Origin: Aquimarina macrocephali JAMB N27 | GTDB lineage: Bacteria; Bacteroidota; Bacteroidia; Flavobacteriales; Flavobacteriaceae | Assembly (NCBI RefSeq): GCF_000520995.1 | Contig: NZ_JACA01000036.1 | Span: forward strand, 1-64,000 | Length of the DNA: 64,000 nucleotides | Direction of reading: 5' to 3' | In this document: piece by piece, positions 1 to 8,360 of the stretch | Layout of the letters: each line of letters starts with the position of its first letter | How positions within the stretch are numbered: position 1 is the first letter of the stretch | The notes under the pieces: generated by a model | Databases searched by the model: none | The model's input: only the letters and a program-made list of their open reading frames with translations | Told to the model about the DNA's origin: nothing | Translations under genes and position numbers: made by a program

Positions 1-24
1 TTTTTTTTGTGTTAATACGATCAT
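1..24 (-). CDS. Start of a second LRR/T9SS paralog (partial)
   Basis: Read on the minus strand, bases 24 to 1 begin with ATG and encode M-I-V-L-T-Q-K-K. These are the same eight residues that open the complete leucine-rich-repeat protein starting at 1329. About 40 bases around the two start codons are almost identical, upstream T-rich tract included. The simplest reading is a tandem paralog lying just downstream of the complete gene, with a 39-base gap between them. Only the first eight codons are inside the window, so the product beyond the signal-peptide start is inferred from this similarity. Confidence 0.6.
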
Positions 25-63
25 GATTTTGATTTTTTTGTTTAGATACTTCTGGATATTCTT

Positions 64-1329
64 TTATTGCTTTATTATTTTACGAGTGATCACTCGATCC
101 TTGGTTATTATTTTTAAAGTATACAATCCTGTTTTGTAAGCACTCATATTAATAGAAACTACACCTTTGTTATTTGGGATACGTTTTATAGTAGTACTTC
201 TCCCATTATTTAATGCTGTTAAGGCTATAGTAACAGGTGATTTTTCTACCTGACCAGTTTGTATGTACAGTATATTTTGAACCGGGTTAGGATAGGTTGT
301 TATCTCTTTTTGATGAAGATTTTCTTTTTTTGCTGTTCTGGTTTTTTCTGGGCAAAATTCTGTTTCAGGATCTTTTAACCAATTAGCCCCATTTGCCGGA
401 TGTCCTACTATACAATCAATAGAATTGTATCGAGCATTCATATAATCTAATTTACTGTTATTGGATGCTATCAAGCTAGTTAGATTATTACTGCTACATG
501 TTAAAATCTCCAAAGTAGTGTTTTTACTTACATCTAAACTCTTTAGCTTATTACTATGACAACGTAATTGTTTCAATTTAGTATTCTTACTTACATTTAG
601 ACTTGTTAGATTATTAAAGGCAGGTGTTAAGTAAATTAATTTAGTGCTTTTACTTGTGTTTAAGCTTTTTAATTTATTATAAGAACAATTTAAATGCTCT
701 AATTTAGTACTGTTACTTATATCTAATTGTGTTAGTTTATTATGTTCACAATACAATGTTTTTAATTCTTTTTGTCTGCCTAGTTTTAGTTCGGTTATCT
801 TATTATTACGACAATTCAATTCCTGTACTTTCCTGCTATTTGGTAAAAACAGTTTATTTAACTTATTGTTACTACAATTTAATTCGATCAAATTACGGCT
901 GAGTATTGTTAGTGATTCTAGGTTGTTTCGGTTACATGTTATCGTTTCTAATTTAGTATTCTTGCTAAGATCTAAACGGGTTACTTTATAGTTTTTATAG
1001 AAAAATAATGCTAATAATTTTGTGTTTTTGCTAAGATCGATTTCTCTAATACGAGTTTTCCAAATTGATAAACTATTAATGTTTTTAAAAGCTTCAATAC
1101 CAATAAGGTTAGATACTTGACTGCCAGAAACAAATATATGCTGTGTATATGCCTGGGCTTCGCTAACTTCTATTTTGCCATTGTTATTGGTGTCAATATT
1201 ATGATCTTCGAGTAATGCTCTTTTAAATCTGGCATCAGGAATAACAACTTCCTGCGCTTGTAGTGATAGGGTAAGTGTTATTAATGCAATACAACTGCAT
1301 ATCCATTTTTTTTGTGTTAATACGATCAT
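64..1329 (-). CDS. Secreted leucine-rich-repeat protein with T9SS sorting domain
   Basis: The 421-aa product begins with a signal peptide (roughly residues 1-26, ending LSLQAQ). Next comes a short segment with an EF-hand/dockerin-like acidic loop (DTNNNGKIEVSEA). Then about ten LRR units of roughly 21 residues follow, of the form L..LDVSKNTKLE.L.C..N.L. The last ~75 residues match a type IX secretion C-terminal sorting domain (TYPNPVQN motif, then a beta-rich tail ending KIIKQ). It is probably secreted through the T9SS and surface-attached or released. The ligand is unknown; LRR proteins of this type usually mediate adhesion or protein binding. The start is supported by the signal peptide and by conservation of the same start in the adjoining paralog. 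Confidence 0.85.
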   Translation of the reverse strand: MIVLTQKKWICSCIALITLTLSLQAQEVVIPDARFKRALLEDHNIDTNNNGKIEVSEAQAYTQHIFVSGSQVSNLIGIEAFKNINSLSIWKTRIREIDLSKNTKLLALFFYKNYKVTRLDLSKNTKLETITCNRNNLESLTILSRNLIELNCSNNKLNKLFLPNSRKVQELNCRNNKITELKLGRQKELKTLYCEHNKLTQLDISNSTKLEHLNCSYNKLKSLNTSKSTKLIYLTPAFNNLTSLNVSKNTKLKQLRCHSNKLKSLDVSKNTTLEILTCSSNNLTSLIASNNSKLDYMNARYNSIDCIVGHPANGANWLKDPETEFCPEKTRTAKKENLHQKEITTYPNPVQNILYIQTGQVEKSPVTIALTALNNGRSTTIKRIPNNKGVVSINMSAYKTGLYTLKIITKDRVITRKIIKQ

Positions 1330-1382
1330 GATTTTGGTTTTTTTTGTTGAACGGCGAATTTAAATACGGGAGTGATGATGTA

Positions 1383-1417
1383 TGTCCTGATTTCTTGATT
1401 ATAAAAGAATCAGGACA
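1383..1417. repeat. Inverted repeat in the divergent promoter region
   Basis: The arms TGTCCTGATT and AATCAGGACA form a stem of about 13 pairs with one bulged T. It lies between the divergent LRR gene and the DUF547 gene. No T-tract follows on either strand, so it looks more like an operator or mRNA-leader structure than an intrinsic terminator. Confidence 0.4.
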
Positions 1418-1579
1418 CATTGAGACCTATAATTAGGGAGTTGTGTAGAAAAATAAAATCTTAAATTGTTTGTAAGTTGATGATTTTCCATTCGACTGAA
1501 TGCCCATTACCAAGGTAAATTTTAACAATTTAAAATACGATAAATTCAGTTTTTGATAGCACTGATAAAAAGGTAAAGG

Positions 1580-2290
1580 ATGAAAAAAATAACAATTCTA
1601 TTAGTTCTTCTCTCAATTCAATTTGGGTTTTCACAAAGTAGTACAGAATTTTTTACTAAAGCAGATAGCTTTTTTAAAACCTATGTATCTAATGGGAGGG
1701 TGAATTATAAAACCATAAAAAAGGATCCATCTTCATTAAACGAATTGTTGGAGATGGCTGCAACCATAAAAGTTAGTACAAGCAAACCAAAAACGTATCA
1801 GGCTTTTTATATCAACGCTTATAACTTGGCAGTAATAAAAGGGATAGTGGATAAATACCCAACAAAATCACCATTAGATATTAAAGGTTTTTTTGATAAA
1901 ACGATCTATATATTAGGAGGCAAAAAAACAACACTTAATGATCTGGAAAATAAGATCCTTCGCAAAAATTTCCCTAAGGAAGCTCGATTTCACTTTGTGT
2001 TAGTATGTGCAGGTTTGGGATGCCCTCCAATTATACCTTCGGCTTATAAACCGTCAACATTAGAAGATCAATTGCAACGTCAAACGGTAAAAGCTTTAAA
2101 TAACCCTAATTTTATTAAAGTGAAGGGTAATAAAGTACGGTTGTCACAAATTTTTGAATGGTATAAGGTAGATTTTACTCAGAATGGATCAGAGGTAGAT
2201 TTTGTAAATAAATTCCGAAAAGAGAAAATTCCGGCAAAAGCCAAAGTATCATATTACTCCTATGATTGGAGTTTAAATCAAGTTAAATAA
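1580..2290 (+). CDS. DUF547 domain protein, exported
   Basis: The 236-aa product has a signal peptide of about 19 residues (ending FGFSQ) followed by one DUF547 domain. Family landmarks seen are the FYINAYNLAVIKGI helix, an ENKILRK segment, the cysteine motif CAGLGCPP (Cys143, Cys148), and a C-terminal SQIFEWYKVDF block ending YDWSLNQ. It is probably periplasmic. The biochemical function of DUF547 is not established to my knowledge; the paired cysteines suggest a catalytic, metal-binding or disulfide role. Two further DUF547 genes lie at 9.1 and 10.3 kb, but this one is a divergent member outside the arsenosugar island. Confidence 0.85.
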   Translation: MKKITILLVLLSIQFGFSQSSTEFFTKADSFFKTYVSNGRVNYKTIKKDPSSLNELLEMAATIKVSTSKPKTYQAFYINAYNLAVIKGIVDKYPTKSPLDIKGFFDKTIYILGGKKTTLNDLENKILRKNFPKEARFHFVLVCAGLGCPPIIPSAYKPSTLEDQLQRQTVKALNNPNFIKVKGNKVRLSQIFEWYKVDFTQNGSEVDFVNKFRKEKIPAKAKVSYYSYDWSLNQVK

Positions 2291-2396
2291 TCACAATTTT
2301 TTCAAAATAATCTATAACAACAAATAAGAATTTTTTTCAAAGTTTTTTATACGAAAGCTACTTTGAAAGAGAATACTTATGTAAAAAATCGCAATA

Positions 2397-3311
2397 ATGA
2401 AAACCAAAAGAATACTAATTACAGCGCTAAGCATTTTTGTTATGGCCATAGGATTAGCACAGGATGAGGATTCTGGAAAATCAAATATCCAGGAGTTTAC
2501 ACCTTCTAAACTTTTAAAGAAAGGACAATGGGATATTAAATTTTTTAATAGCATATACACACAAACAGAACAAACCGACTCGGGATCTAAATCGGTAACT
2601 ATAGATAGACAAACTTTTTTTACCAATACTACTGAAATATTTACCGGAATTAGTAAAAATTCTAGAGTTAATATTGGGCTTATCTTTCAGGTTAGAGCAA
2701 ATACTTATGGAGGAGCAGGAGCATTGGAAGTACTGAATTTTAAAGATAATACTACTGATGCCAGAAGTGGACTTACTACAATTGCACCATCAATAAGAAT
2801 ACAGCCTTTTAAAAATGTTGCGAATTTTTCTTTTACCAGTTCGTTTTTTATCCCTGTGTTTGAAGATGTTCCAAATGCACCTTATTTAGATAAAAGAAGT
2901 TTTTTCTGGGAGACTAAGTTTTTCTATGATAAAACTTTTGGAGGTAACAAATGGCAGATTTTTACAGAAGCAGATTTAGGATATAATTTTGGAGAAAAGT
3001 CAGTAGATGCTGATCCAGCCAGTGAAAATATATCAGAACGATTTGCAAATAATAGTTTGTTTGTGCCATTAAGTGCTTTTTTGAGTTATTTCCCAAGTTC
3101 AAAATCTACAGTTTTTGTAAATGCCCAACAAGCTTTTTTGTTTGATTTAGGAAATGATTTTGATCAGGATTATACACAGTTAGGATTTGGTGGTAAATAT
3201 CAGCTGACTAAAGTTCTTAATTTAGAAGCATCCTTCGGTAAGATTGTTAGGGGAAATAATTTTCAAGGATTAGGGCAAACATTTAGTTTAGGTTTAAGAG
3301 CGTTATTCTAG
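2397..3311 (+). CDS. Predicted outer-membrane beta-barrel protein
   Basis: This 304-aa protein has a clear signal peptide (about 22 residues, ending AIGLAQ). It continues with alternating hydrophobic/polar strands and ends in LGLRALF, where the terminal aromatic residue is typical of outer-membrane barrels. I do not recognise a specific family; transporter or porin-like proteins of Bacteroidota have this look. It is followed on the same strand, 43 bases later, by the GH113-like glycosidase gene and then the BamA-like gene. A shared transcript and an envelope role are plausible but unproven. Confidence 0.6.
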   Translation: MKTKRILITALSIFVMAIGLAQDEDSGKSNIQEFTPSKLLKKGQWDIKFFNSIYTQTEQTDSGSKSVTIDRQTFFTNTTEIFTGISKNSRVNIGLIFQVRANTYGGAGALEVLNFKDNTTDARSGLTTIAPSIRIQPFKNVANFSFTSSFFIPVFEDVPNAPYLDKRSFFWETKFFYDKTFGGNKWQIFTEADLGYNFGEKSVDADPASENISERFANNSLFVPLSAFLSYFPSSKSTVFVNAQQAFLFDLGNDFDQDYTQLGFGGKYQLTKVLNLEASFGKIVRGNNFQGLGQTFSLGLRALF

Positions 3312-3354
3312 AATACTAGTATAAAAATCGTATTTTCAGCAGTAAAAAAAGAGC

Positions 3355-4356
3355 ATGAAAAATATTTCTCTACTGTTGTTAGCCTTTATTTTTTGTACGT
3401 GTTCTGGGCAAGGACCTAAGATTAATGGGGTTAGTTTTGTGGGTTCTCCAGAGGAGATTACTTCTGTAGAGATTGATCCTGTTGTAGAAGTCAATGCCAA
3501 TTGGGCTGCAGTGATGCCTTTTGGATTTATAAAATATTTAGAGACTCCCACTGTAGTTTTTAATATCGAAAGGCAATGGTGGGGAGAGCGAAGAGATGGA
3601 GCCAAAAAAACGATTGAATTACTGCATGATAGAAAAATTAAGGTGATGCTAAAACCTCAAATTTGGGTGTGGAGAGGAGAGTTTACGGGTAATATCAGTA
3701 TGAAATCTGAAGAAGACTGGAAAACACTCGAAAAATCATACGAAGATTTTATATTACTCTATGCAGTATTGGCAGAAGAGATGCAGGTTCCAATATTTTG
3801 TATCGGTACAGAATTACATACGTTCGTTCAGAAAAGACCCGAGTTTTGGAATCATTTGATTACCAAAATACGATCGGTATATAAAGGAAAATTAACCTAT
3901 GCAGAAAACTGGGATCAGTTTGATAAAGCACCTTTTTGGGATCAATTGGATTATATAGGTGTAGATGCTTATTTTCCAATTTCTCAAAGTAAAACACCAA
4001 CAGTAGAGGAGTTTAAGGAAGGATGGCAAAAACATAAAAGTAATATTATCACATTACAAACCAAAATGAAGAAACCTGTTTTATTTACAGAATATGGCTA
4101 TCGAAGTCTTCATTTTACAGGAAAAGAGCCTTGGGATTCTAGTCGTATTGATGGTAAAGTTGATCTCGAAGGACAAAATAATGCATTGACCGCTTTGTAT
4201 CAGGAATTTTGGAATGAACCTTGGTTTGCAGGAGGATTTCTTTGGAAATGGTACCATAATCACAATAAAGTTGGAGGAGAGCGTAATAATCGATTTACGA
4301 TACAAAACAAACCTTCAGAACAACTAATAAAAGAGTTTTACTCAACAAACAAATGA
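3355..4356 (+). CDS. GH113-like TIM-barrel glycoside hydrolase, lipoprotein
   Basis: The 333-aa protein has a lipoprotein signal (AFIFCTCSGQ). Its TIM-barrel pattern matches glycoside hydrolase family 113 (beta-mannanase-type, clan GH-A). Likely catalytic glutamates are in CIGTELHT (acid/base) and LFTEYGY (nucleophile). Aromatic substrate-cleft residues include QWWGERR, KPQIWVWRGEF and LWKWYHNH. GH113 members act on mannan-like polysaccharides, but bacterial homologs are diverse, so the substrate is inference. It is probably anchored to a membrane and periplasmic or surface exposed. Its stop overlaps the next gene start by four bases (ATGA), indicating translational coupling to the BamA-like protein. 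Confidence 0.75.
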   Translation: MKNISLLLLAFIFCTCSGQGPKINGVSFVGSPEEITSVEIDPVVEVNANWAAVMPFGFIKYLETPTVVFNIERQWWGERRDGAKKTIELLHDRKIKVMLKPQIWVWRGEFTGNISMKSEEDWKTLEKSYEDFILLYAVLAEEMQVPIFCIGTELHTFVQKRPEFWNHLITKIRSVYKGKLTYAENWDQFDKAPFWDQLDYIGVDAYFPISQSKTPTVEEFKEGWQKHKSNIITLQTKMKKPVLFTEYGYRSLHFTGKEPWDSSRIDGKVDLEGQNNALTALYQEFWNEPWFAGGFLWKWYHNHNKVGGERNNRFTIQNKPSEQLIKEFYSTNK

Positions 4357-5612
4357 ATCTTTCCCGAATTGTTTTCATCATATTTTTTACCACTTGTTTC
4401 GCCTTTGGGCAAAACAAAGTGGTTTCCGAAATTCGTATACAAGGAAATAATAAGACTAAGACTTCGGCTATCACAAGGCTCACCAATATTGAGCAAGGAA
4501 AGGCCCTGGATTCTTTACAGATCGAAGAGGATATTAAGAGATTAAAGAGATTACCTTCTATAGCACATGCCTACTACCAGGTTAATGAAAAAGAAGAAGG
4601 CTATGAGGTGATTTATGGGATAGAAGAAAATTTTACGATCATCCCTTCTGCCAATCTCTATACGACTAATAATGATGAATTTGCTTTTAGAGTGGGATTG
4701 TATGAGTTTAATTTATTTGGCCGAAATATAACCCTGGGAGGATTGTATCAAAATGATATTTACAGCTCTTATGGAGCAAATCTAAGGGCACCCTTTTTGT
4801 TTAGTAAGAAATTAGGGGTAGCATTTAATTATAGTAATCTTACTACCGAAGAACCTGTGTTTCTAGAAAATGGTACAGCAGATTATAAGTATAACAATAC
4901 CTCGTATGAAGTATTAGGGTTATATCAATTTAATCTTCAGAATCGTATTGAGTTGGGAGTGAATTATTTTAATGAAGATTATACATATAAACGCGGTGCT
5001 ACTGAAGCAGGAATACCACAAGATTTTGATGTTAATAAGCTATTATATAAGCTAATATATGAATACGATGATTTGGATTATGATTACCAATATGTGTCGG
5101 GATTTAAAAGCACATTAAATTTACAATATGTGGTGAGTACCGAAAACGTCTTACCCGATTTTCTTATTGGGTGGAACGATTTTTTATACCATAAAAGAGT
5201 AGGTAAAAAAGGAAATTGGTCTTCCAGGCTACGATTAGGGTTAGCGAGCAATGATGATTCTCCATTTGCACCGTTTGCAGTAGATAATAATCTTAATATT
5301 AGAGGTGTTGGGAACACTATTGATCGAGGAACGGGAGTGATTGTCCTTAATACCGAGTATAGACACACATTGTATGAAAAAGATTGGTTTGTGTTGCAAA
5401 GCAATGTCTTTGTAGATGGAGGAAGCTGGCGTAATCCGGGAGGAGATTTTGAGGATTTTGGAGAGTCTCAAAATTTCAGATTATACCCTGGTGTAGGTTT
5501 ACGTTTTATGCATAAACGAATTTTTAATGCCATTTTTAGAATCGATTATGGGCATGGGGTTACAGACGATGCTACCAAAGGATTTGTATTTGGGATTGGG
5601 CAATATTTTTAA
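4353..5612 (+). CDS. BamA/TamA-family outer-membrane protein
   Basis: The 419-aa product has a signal peptide (ending CFAFGQ) and one N-terminal POTRA-like domain (VVSEIRIQGNNKTK onward, about residues 24-95). A long 16-strand-type barrel follows and ends FVFGIGQYF, with a terminal Phe. It is much shorter than BamA, which carries five POTRA domains, and fits the small BamA/TamA-like surface-antigen group common in Bacteroidota. The role is presumably outer-membrane protein insertion or passenger translocation. The start overlaps the stop of the GH113-like gene in an ATGA, so the two are likely co-translated. Confidence 0.75.
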   Translation: MNLSRIVFIIFFTTCFAFGQNKVVSEIRIQGNNKTKTSAITRLTNIEQGKALDSLQIEEDIKRLKRLPSIAHAYYQVNEKEEGYEVIYGIEENFTIIPSANLYTTNNDEFAFRVGLYEFNLFGRNITLGGLYQNDIYSSYGANLRAPFLFSKKLGVAFNYSNLTTEEPVFLENGTADYKYNNTSYEVLGLYQFNLQNRIELGVNYFNEDYTYKRGATEAGIPQDFDVNKLLYKLIYEYDDLDYDYQYVSGFKSTLNLQYVVSTENVLPDFLIGWNDFLYHKRVGKKGNWSSRLRLGLASNDDSPFAPFAVDNNLNIRGVGNTIDRGTGVIVLNTEYRHTLYEKDWFVLQSNVFVDGGSWRNPGGDFEDFGESQNFRLYPGVGLRFMHKRIFNAIFRIDYGHGVTDDATKGFVFGIGQYF

Positions 5613-5690
5613 TGATCTGTTTTATCCAATATAGCAAAGAGCTAGGCTTTGCATAAAGCAAAAACCCTATTGAGTTAATAGTATAAATGG

Positions 5691-5840
5691 TTAACCAAAA
5701 TCATTTAAGCATTGATGCACTAATGGAGATCCCATACAACAACCATTGAATAATGAACCACCACCACAAAAGGTACATATTTTCAGGAGGATATGTTTGG
5801 CAATTTCCTGCTCGACCTCAATTAACAGATTCTTGCTCAT
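5691..5840 (-). CDS. Possible 49-aa cysteine-rich small protein
   Basis: An ATG-initiated frame of 49 codons lies in an otherwise gene-free 530-base stretch. The predicted peptide has an amphipathic charged N-terminal half (KNLLIEVEQEIAKHILLK). A glycine/cysteine-rich C-terminal half follows, with Cys at 22, 25, 34, 35 and 44 in the pattern CxxC-GGG-...-CC-...-C. This may be a small zinc-knuckle protein or a peptide precursor. No clear promoter or strong ribosome site was seen, and chance cannot be excluded. The rest of the gap (5613-5690 and 5841-6028) shows no gene. Confidence 0.35.
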   Translation of the reverse strand: MSKNLLIEVEQEIAKHILLKICTFCGGGSLFNGCCMGSPLVHQCLNDFG

Positions 5841-6028
5841 CTTAGCTTAATCTTTGAGCACCACTTAAATTTAAAATGTTTTTTTAACATAATTAAGGTT
5901 TTAAAAATATAATTTTCCTGAACAATTAAAGACATTCAGGTTTATGTCTATTCTTACAAGAATTTTTTTTCTTCAAAATCGCCTTTTTGCACCCATACTC
6001 ACCTATTCGTTAAAAAGAAGTTAATTAA

Positions 6029-6069
6029 TTACCGAACGTTTGGTAAAAAACTATATGTTTATATATTTG
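6029..6069 (+). promoter_or_regulatory. Promoter with overlapping operator-like palindrome
   Basis: TTTG (6039-6042), a 19-base spacer, and TATATTTG (6062-6069) match the Bacteroidota primary-sigma consensus TTTG-N19-TAnnTTTG. The -33 element sits inside an imperfect 18-base palindrome, TTACCGAACGTTTGGTAA (6029-6046, one mismatched pair). The arrangement suggests a repressor that would block the promoter of the DUF1348 gene. The same half-site recurs as a perfect palindrome before the next gene. The form resembles TetR-family operators, but the regulator identity is inference. Confidence 0.65.
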
Positions 6070-6146
6070 TATTCGTATTAGAAGTAAAATATCAAGTTTA
6101 GACAAGATCAATTACTGGAAAGAGTAAACATCAAAACAGAATTATT

Positions 6147-6560
6147 ATGGAACAGAAATTCCCACTACCTCCGTTTTCAGAAGAAACAGCAAAACAAAAA
6201 GTACAAATGGCAGAAGATGCCTGGAATACAAAAGACCCAGAAAAAGTTAGCCTGGCCTACACTATAGATAGCGAGTGGAGAAACAGAGATCATTTTCTGA
6301 AAGGAAGAGATAAAATCGTTGCGTTTCTTACCCAAAAATGGGAAAAAGAACTTACCTATAAATTAAAGAAAGAGTATTGGGCACATACAGATAATCGCAT
6401 AGCGGTAAGATTCGAATATGAATATGAGAATGAAACAGGAGATTGGTATAGAGCATACGGAAATGAAATGTGGGAATTTGACGTAAATGGTTTAATGAAA
6501 AAGAGATATGCAAGTATCAATGATATTGCTATAACCGAAGGAGAGAGAAAGTATATTTAG
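6147..6560 (+). CDS. DUF1348 (SnoaL/NTF2-like) protein
   Basis: The 137-aa cytosolic protein matches the DUF1348 family with an NTF2-like cone fold. Characteristic segments are AEDAWNTKDPEKVSLAYT, SEWRNRDHFLKGRDKIVAFL, KKEYWAHTDNRIAVRFEYE and GNEMWEFDVNGLM. Its length is close to the family norm. Activity is not known for most members; some related NTF2-like proteins are isomerases or hydrolases. The gene has its own promoter with an overlapping palindrome. Together with the following hydrolase it appears to form a co-regulated pair, perhaps for stress or detoxification of small organic molecules. Confidence 0.8.
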   Translation: MEQKFPLPPFSEETAKQKVQMAEDAWNTKDPEKVSLAYTIDSEWRNRDHFLKGRDKIVAFLTQKWEKELTYKLKKEYWAHTDNRIAVRFEYEYENETGDWYRAYGNEMWEFDVNGLMKKRYASINDIAITEGERKYI

Positions 6561-6677
6561 AAATTATCTCAGCAAGAAACAAAACTTATCTCGGCGGGTT
6601 ACCTAAACGAACATAGAACTCGTTAAAATACAACAGAAAAGAAAAGATAGTAATCGTACTATTTTTTTATATTATAA

Positions 6678-6699
6678 AATTACCGAACGTTCGGTAATT
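6678..6699. promoter_or_regulatory. Perfect 22-bp operator-like palindrome
   Basis: The core TTACCGAACGTTCGGTAA (6680-6697) is a perfect palindrome, extended by two more A/T pairs on each side. It lies 33 bases before the exported hydrolase start. It matches the imperfect site before the DUF1348 gene, and its central CGAACGTTCG matches the site at 48338-48351. This is the typical form of a dimeric repressor operator. No -7 element is as clear here as at the first site. Confidence 0.65.
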
Positions 6700-6732
6700 A
6701 AATTGAATTACTAACATTACACTTTTAGAATC

Positions 6733-7710
6733 ATGAGAACAATAAAAATCACATTAGGAATTGCAGTACTTGCAATGATTACACTAACAATGTATTCTTT
6801 TACGAAGAATTTAGAAACAGGTAATAAGGATACTAAGTCACGACATACATCAACACTATATAAAACTGTTGAAGTAAATGGATTGGATATATTTTACAGA
6901 GAAGCAGGGGCAAAAAATAAGCCTACCATTCTATTGTTGCATGGGTACCCCACATCATCCCATATGTTTAGAAATCTGATTGTAGACCTGGCAGATGATT
7001 ATCATATTCTGGCACCGGATTACCCTGGATACGGAAGATCAGAACAGCCATTGCTATCAGAATTTGACTATACTTTTGATAATATGGCTACTATTGTTGA
7101 AGGTTTTTTGGCCACACTAGAAGTGAAGAAGTTTAGTTTATACCTTATGGATTATGGTGCTCCTGTAGGGTTTAGGGTTGCTTCTAAATACCCTAATCGA
7201 ATAGAATCATTAATTGTTCAAAACGGTAATGCTTATAATGAAGGTATTAGAGAGTTTTGGGATCCTCTTAAAACATATTGGAATGACCCATCGGTTAAAA
7301 ATGGTAAAGCTTTAGAGGGTTTTCATAAGCTAGAAGGATTAAAGTGGCAATATACCCATGGTGTTCAGGAGGTTAATAAAATTAGTCCGGACAATTGGGA
7401 AATTGATTTGCAGCATTTAACACGAAAAGAAAATAATGAGATTCAATTAGCTATGTTTTATGATTACAGAACTAATATTCCGTTATACCCTAAATGGCAA
7501 AAATACTTACGAGATTATCAACCGCCCACATTAATTGTTTGGGGTAAAAATGATCATATTTTTCCAGCCGAAGGCGCATATCCTTATAAGAGAGATTTAA
7601 AGAATATAGATTTTCATTTATTAGATACTGGACATTTTGCATTAGAAGAAAAAGGAGATGAAATCGCAGGTTACATTCTTAAATTTTTAAAGAAAAATAA
7701 CATTAAATAG
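6733..7710 (+). CDS. Exported alpha/beta hydrolase, epoxide-hydrolase-like
   Basis: The 325-aa protein has an N-terminal hydrophobic segment (about residues 5-22) that would export or anchor it. An alpha/beta hydrolase fold of the epoxide hydrolase/haloalkane dehalogenase branch follows. Visible landmarks are the oxyanion motif HGYPTSSHMF, PDYPGYGRS, a nucleophile-elbow position with Asp in LYLMDYGAPVG, the acid region WGKNDHIFP, and the catalytic His in DTGHFALEE. An Asp nucleophile favours epoxide hydrolase or dehalogenase over esterase. The N-terminal export signal is less usual for this branch. A 22-bp palindrome upstream and the preceding DUF1348 gene suggest joint control. Confidence 0.8.
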   Translation: MRTIKITLGIAVLAMITLTMYSFTKNLETGNKDTKSRHTSTLYKTVEVNGLDIFYREAGAKNKPTILLLHGYPTSSHMFRNLIVDLADDYHILAPDYPGYGRSEQPLLSEFDYTFDNMATIVEGFLATLEVKKFSLYLMDYGAPVGFRVASKYPNRIESLIVQNGNAYNEGIREFWDPLKTYWNDPSVKNGKALEGFHKLEGLKWQYTHGVQEVNKISPDNWEIDLQHLTRKENNEIQLAMFYDYRTNIPLYPKWQKYLRDYQPPTLIVWGKNDHIFPAEGAYPYKRDLKNIDFHLLDTGHFALEEKGDEIAGYILKFLKKNNIK

Positions 7711-7735
7711 AGCGTTTAAATCAATAAATAATACG

Positions 7736-7775
7736 AAACGACTTTTATATTAATCTATATAGAAGTCGTTTTTTT
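7736..7775 (+). terminator. Intrinsic terminator after the hydrolase gene
   Basis: AAACGACTT pairs with AAGTCGTTT around an AT-rich inner stem and short loop. A run of T residues follows on the plus strand. It closes the DUF1348-hydrolase unit. Confidence 0.8.
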
Positions 7776-7865
7776 CTATGGTATGAAACGCCATTCAATC
7801 TTGATCCTGGTATTTGGAATACGCAACCTTTTTTCATGCCTGTAATCTACTAAGTATAAAAATAT

Positions 7866-8360
7866 ATGCAGATGAGATCTTTTTATGGTATTTTAATTTC
7901 CTTTACCTTTTTGTTTTTGTCATGCAATAGTGATGATGATACTATTACTGAAAATACGATTAAATCTTTAGTTTTCGGAAAATATTCTGGAGAGTGTCTT
8001 GAAAATTGTTTTAATGTATTTGAAATTGATACAGAAAAAATAGCAAAAGACAATACTGTAAATTACTATTCCAATGACTTTACATTTAAAAGCTCATTTG
8101 TGTATTCTAAAGAAGTATTTGAAAAATATAATTCATTGTTATCAGGCATTCCTGATGAATTAAAAAATGGAACTGGCAAGGTATATGGGTGTCCAGATTG
8201 CGTAGATCAGGGAGCGTTTTATTTTAGAATACTAATGTCTGATGGAAAAGTAAAGAAATATAATATTGATGTGGATACTACAGAAGACCAAAGTACAGAA
8301 ATCGTAGTGTTTAAAAATAAGATTACTAATACTATTGAAGAACTAAGGCTTATAAATTAA
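7866..8360 (+). CDS. Small lipoprotein of unknown function
   Basis: The 164-aa product has a lipoprotein signal (FLFLSCNSDDD), with the lipidated Cys followed by Ser-Asp-rich residues, a common Bacteroidota surface-lipoprotein export context. Two Cys pairs occur in the mature part (GECLENC and GCPDC). I do not recognise the domain. The start may be the first ATG or the third codon (Met3). The stop overlaps the convergent glycosyltransferase gene by 11 bases. A 20-codon frame just upstream (7783-7845) also resembles a signal sequence but is too short to call. Confidence 0.65.
   Translation: MQMRSFYGILISFTFLFLSCNSDDDTITENTIKSLVFGKYSGECLENCFNVFEIDTEKIAKDNTVNYYSNDFTFKSSFVYSKEVFEKYNSLLSGIPDELKNGTGKVYGCPDCVDQGAFYFRILMSDGKVKKYNIDVDTTEDQSTEIVVFKNKITNTIEELRLIN

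Noticed and set aside
7783..7845. 20-codon frame resembling a signal peptide
   Set aside because: Too short, stops before any mature part, and lies just before a real lipoprotein gene; perhaps a remnant.
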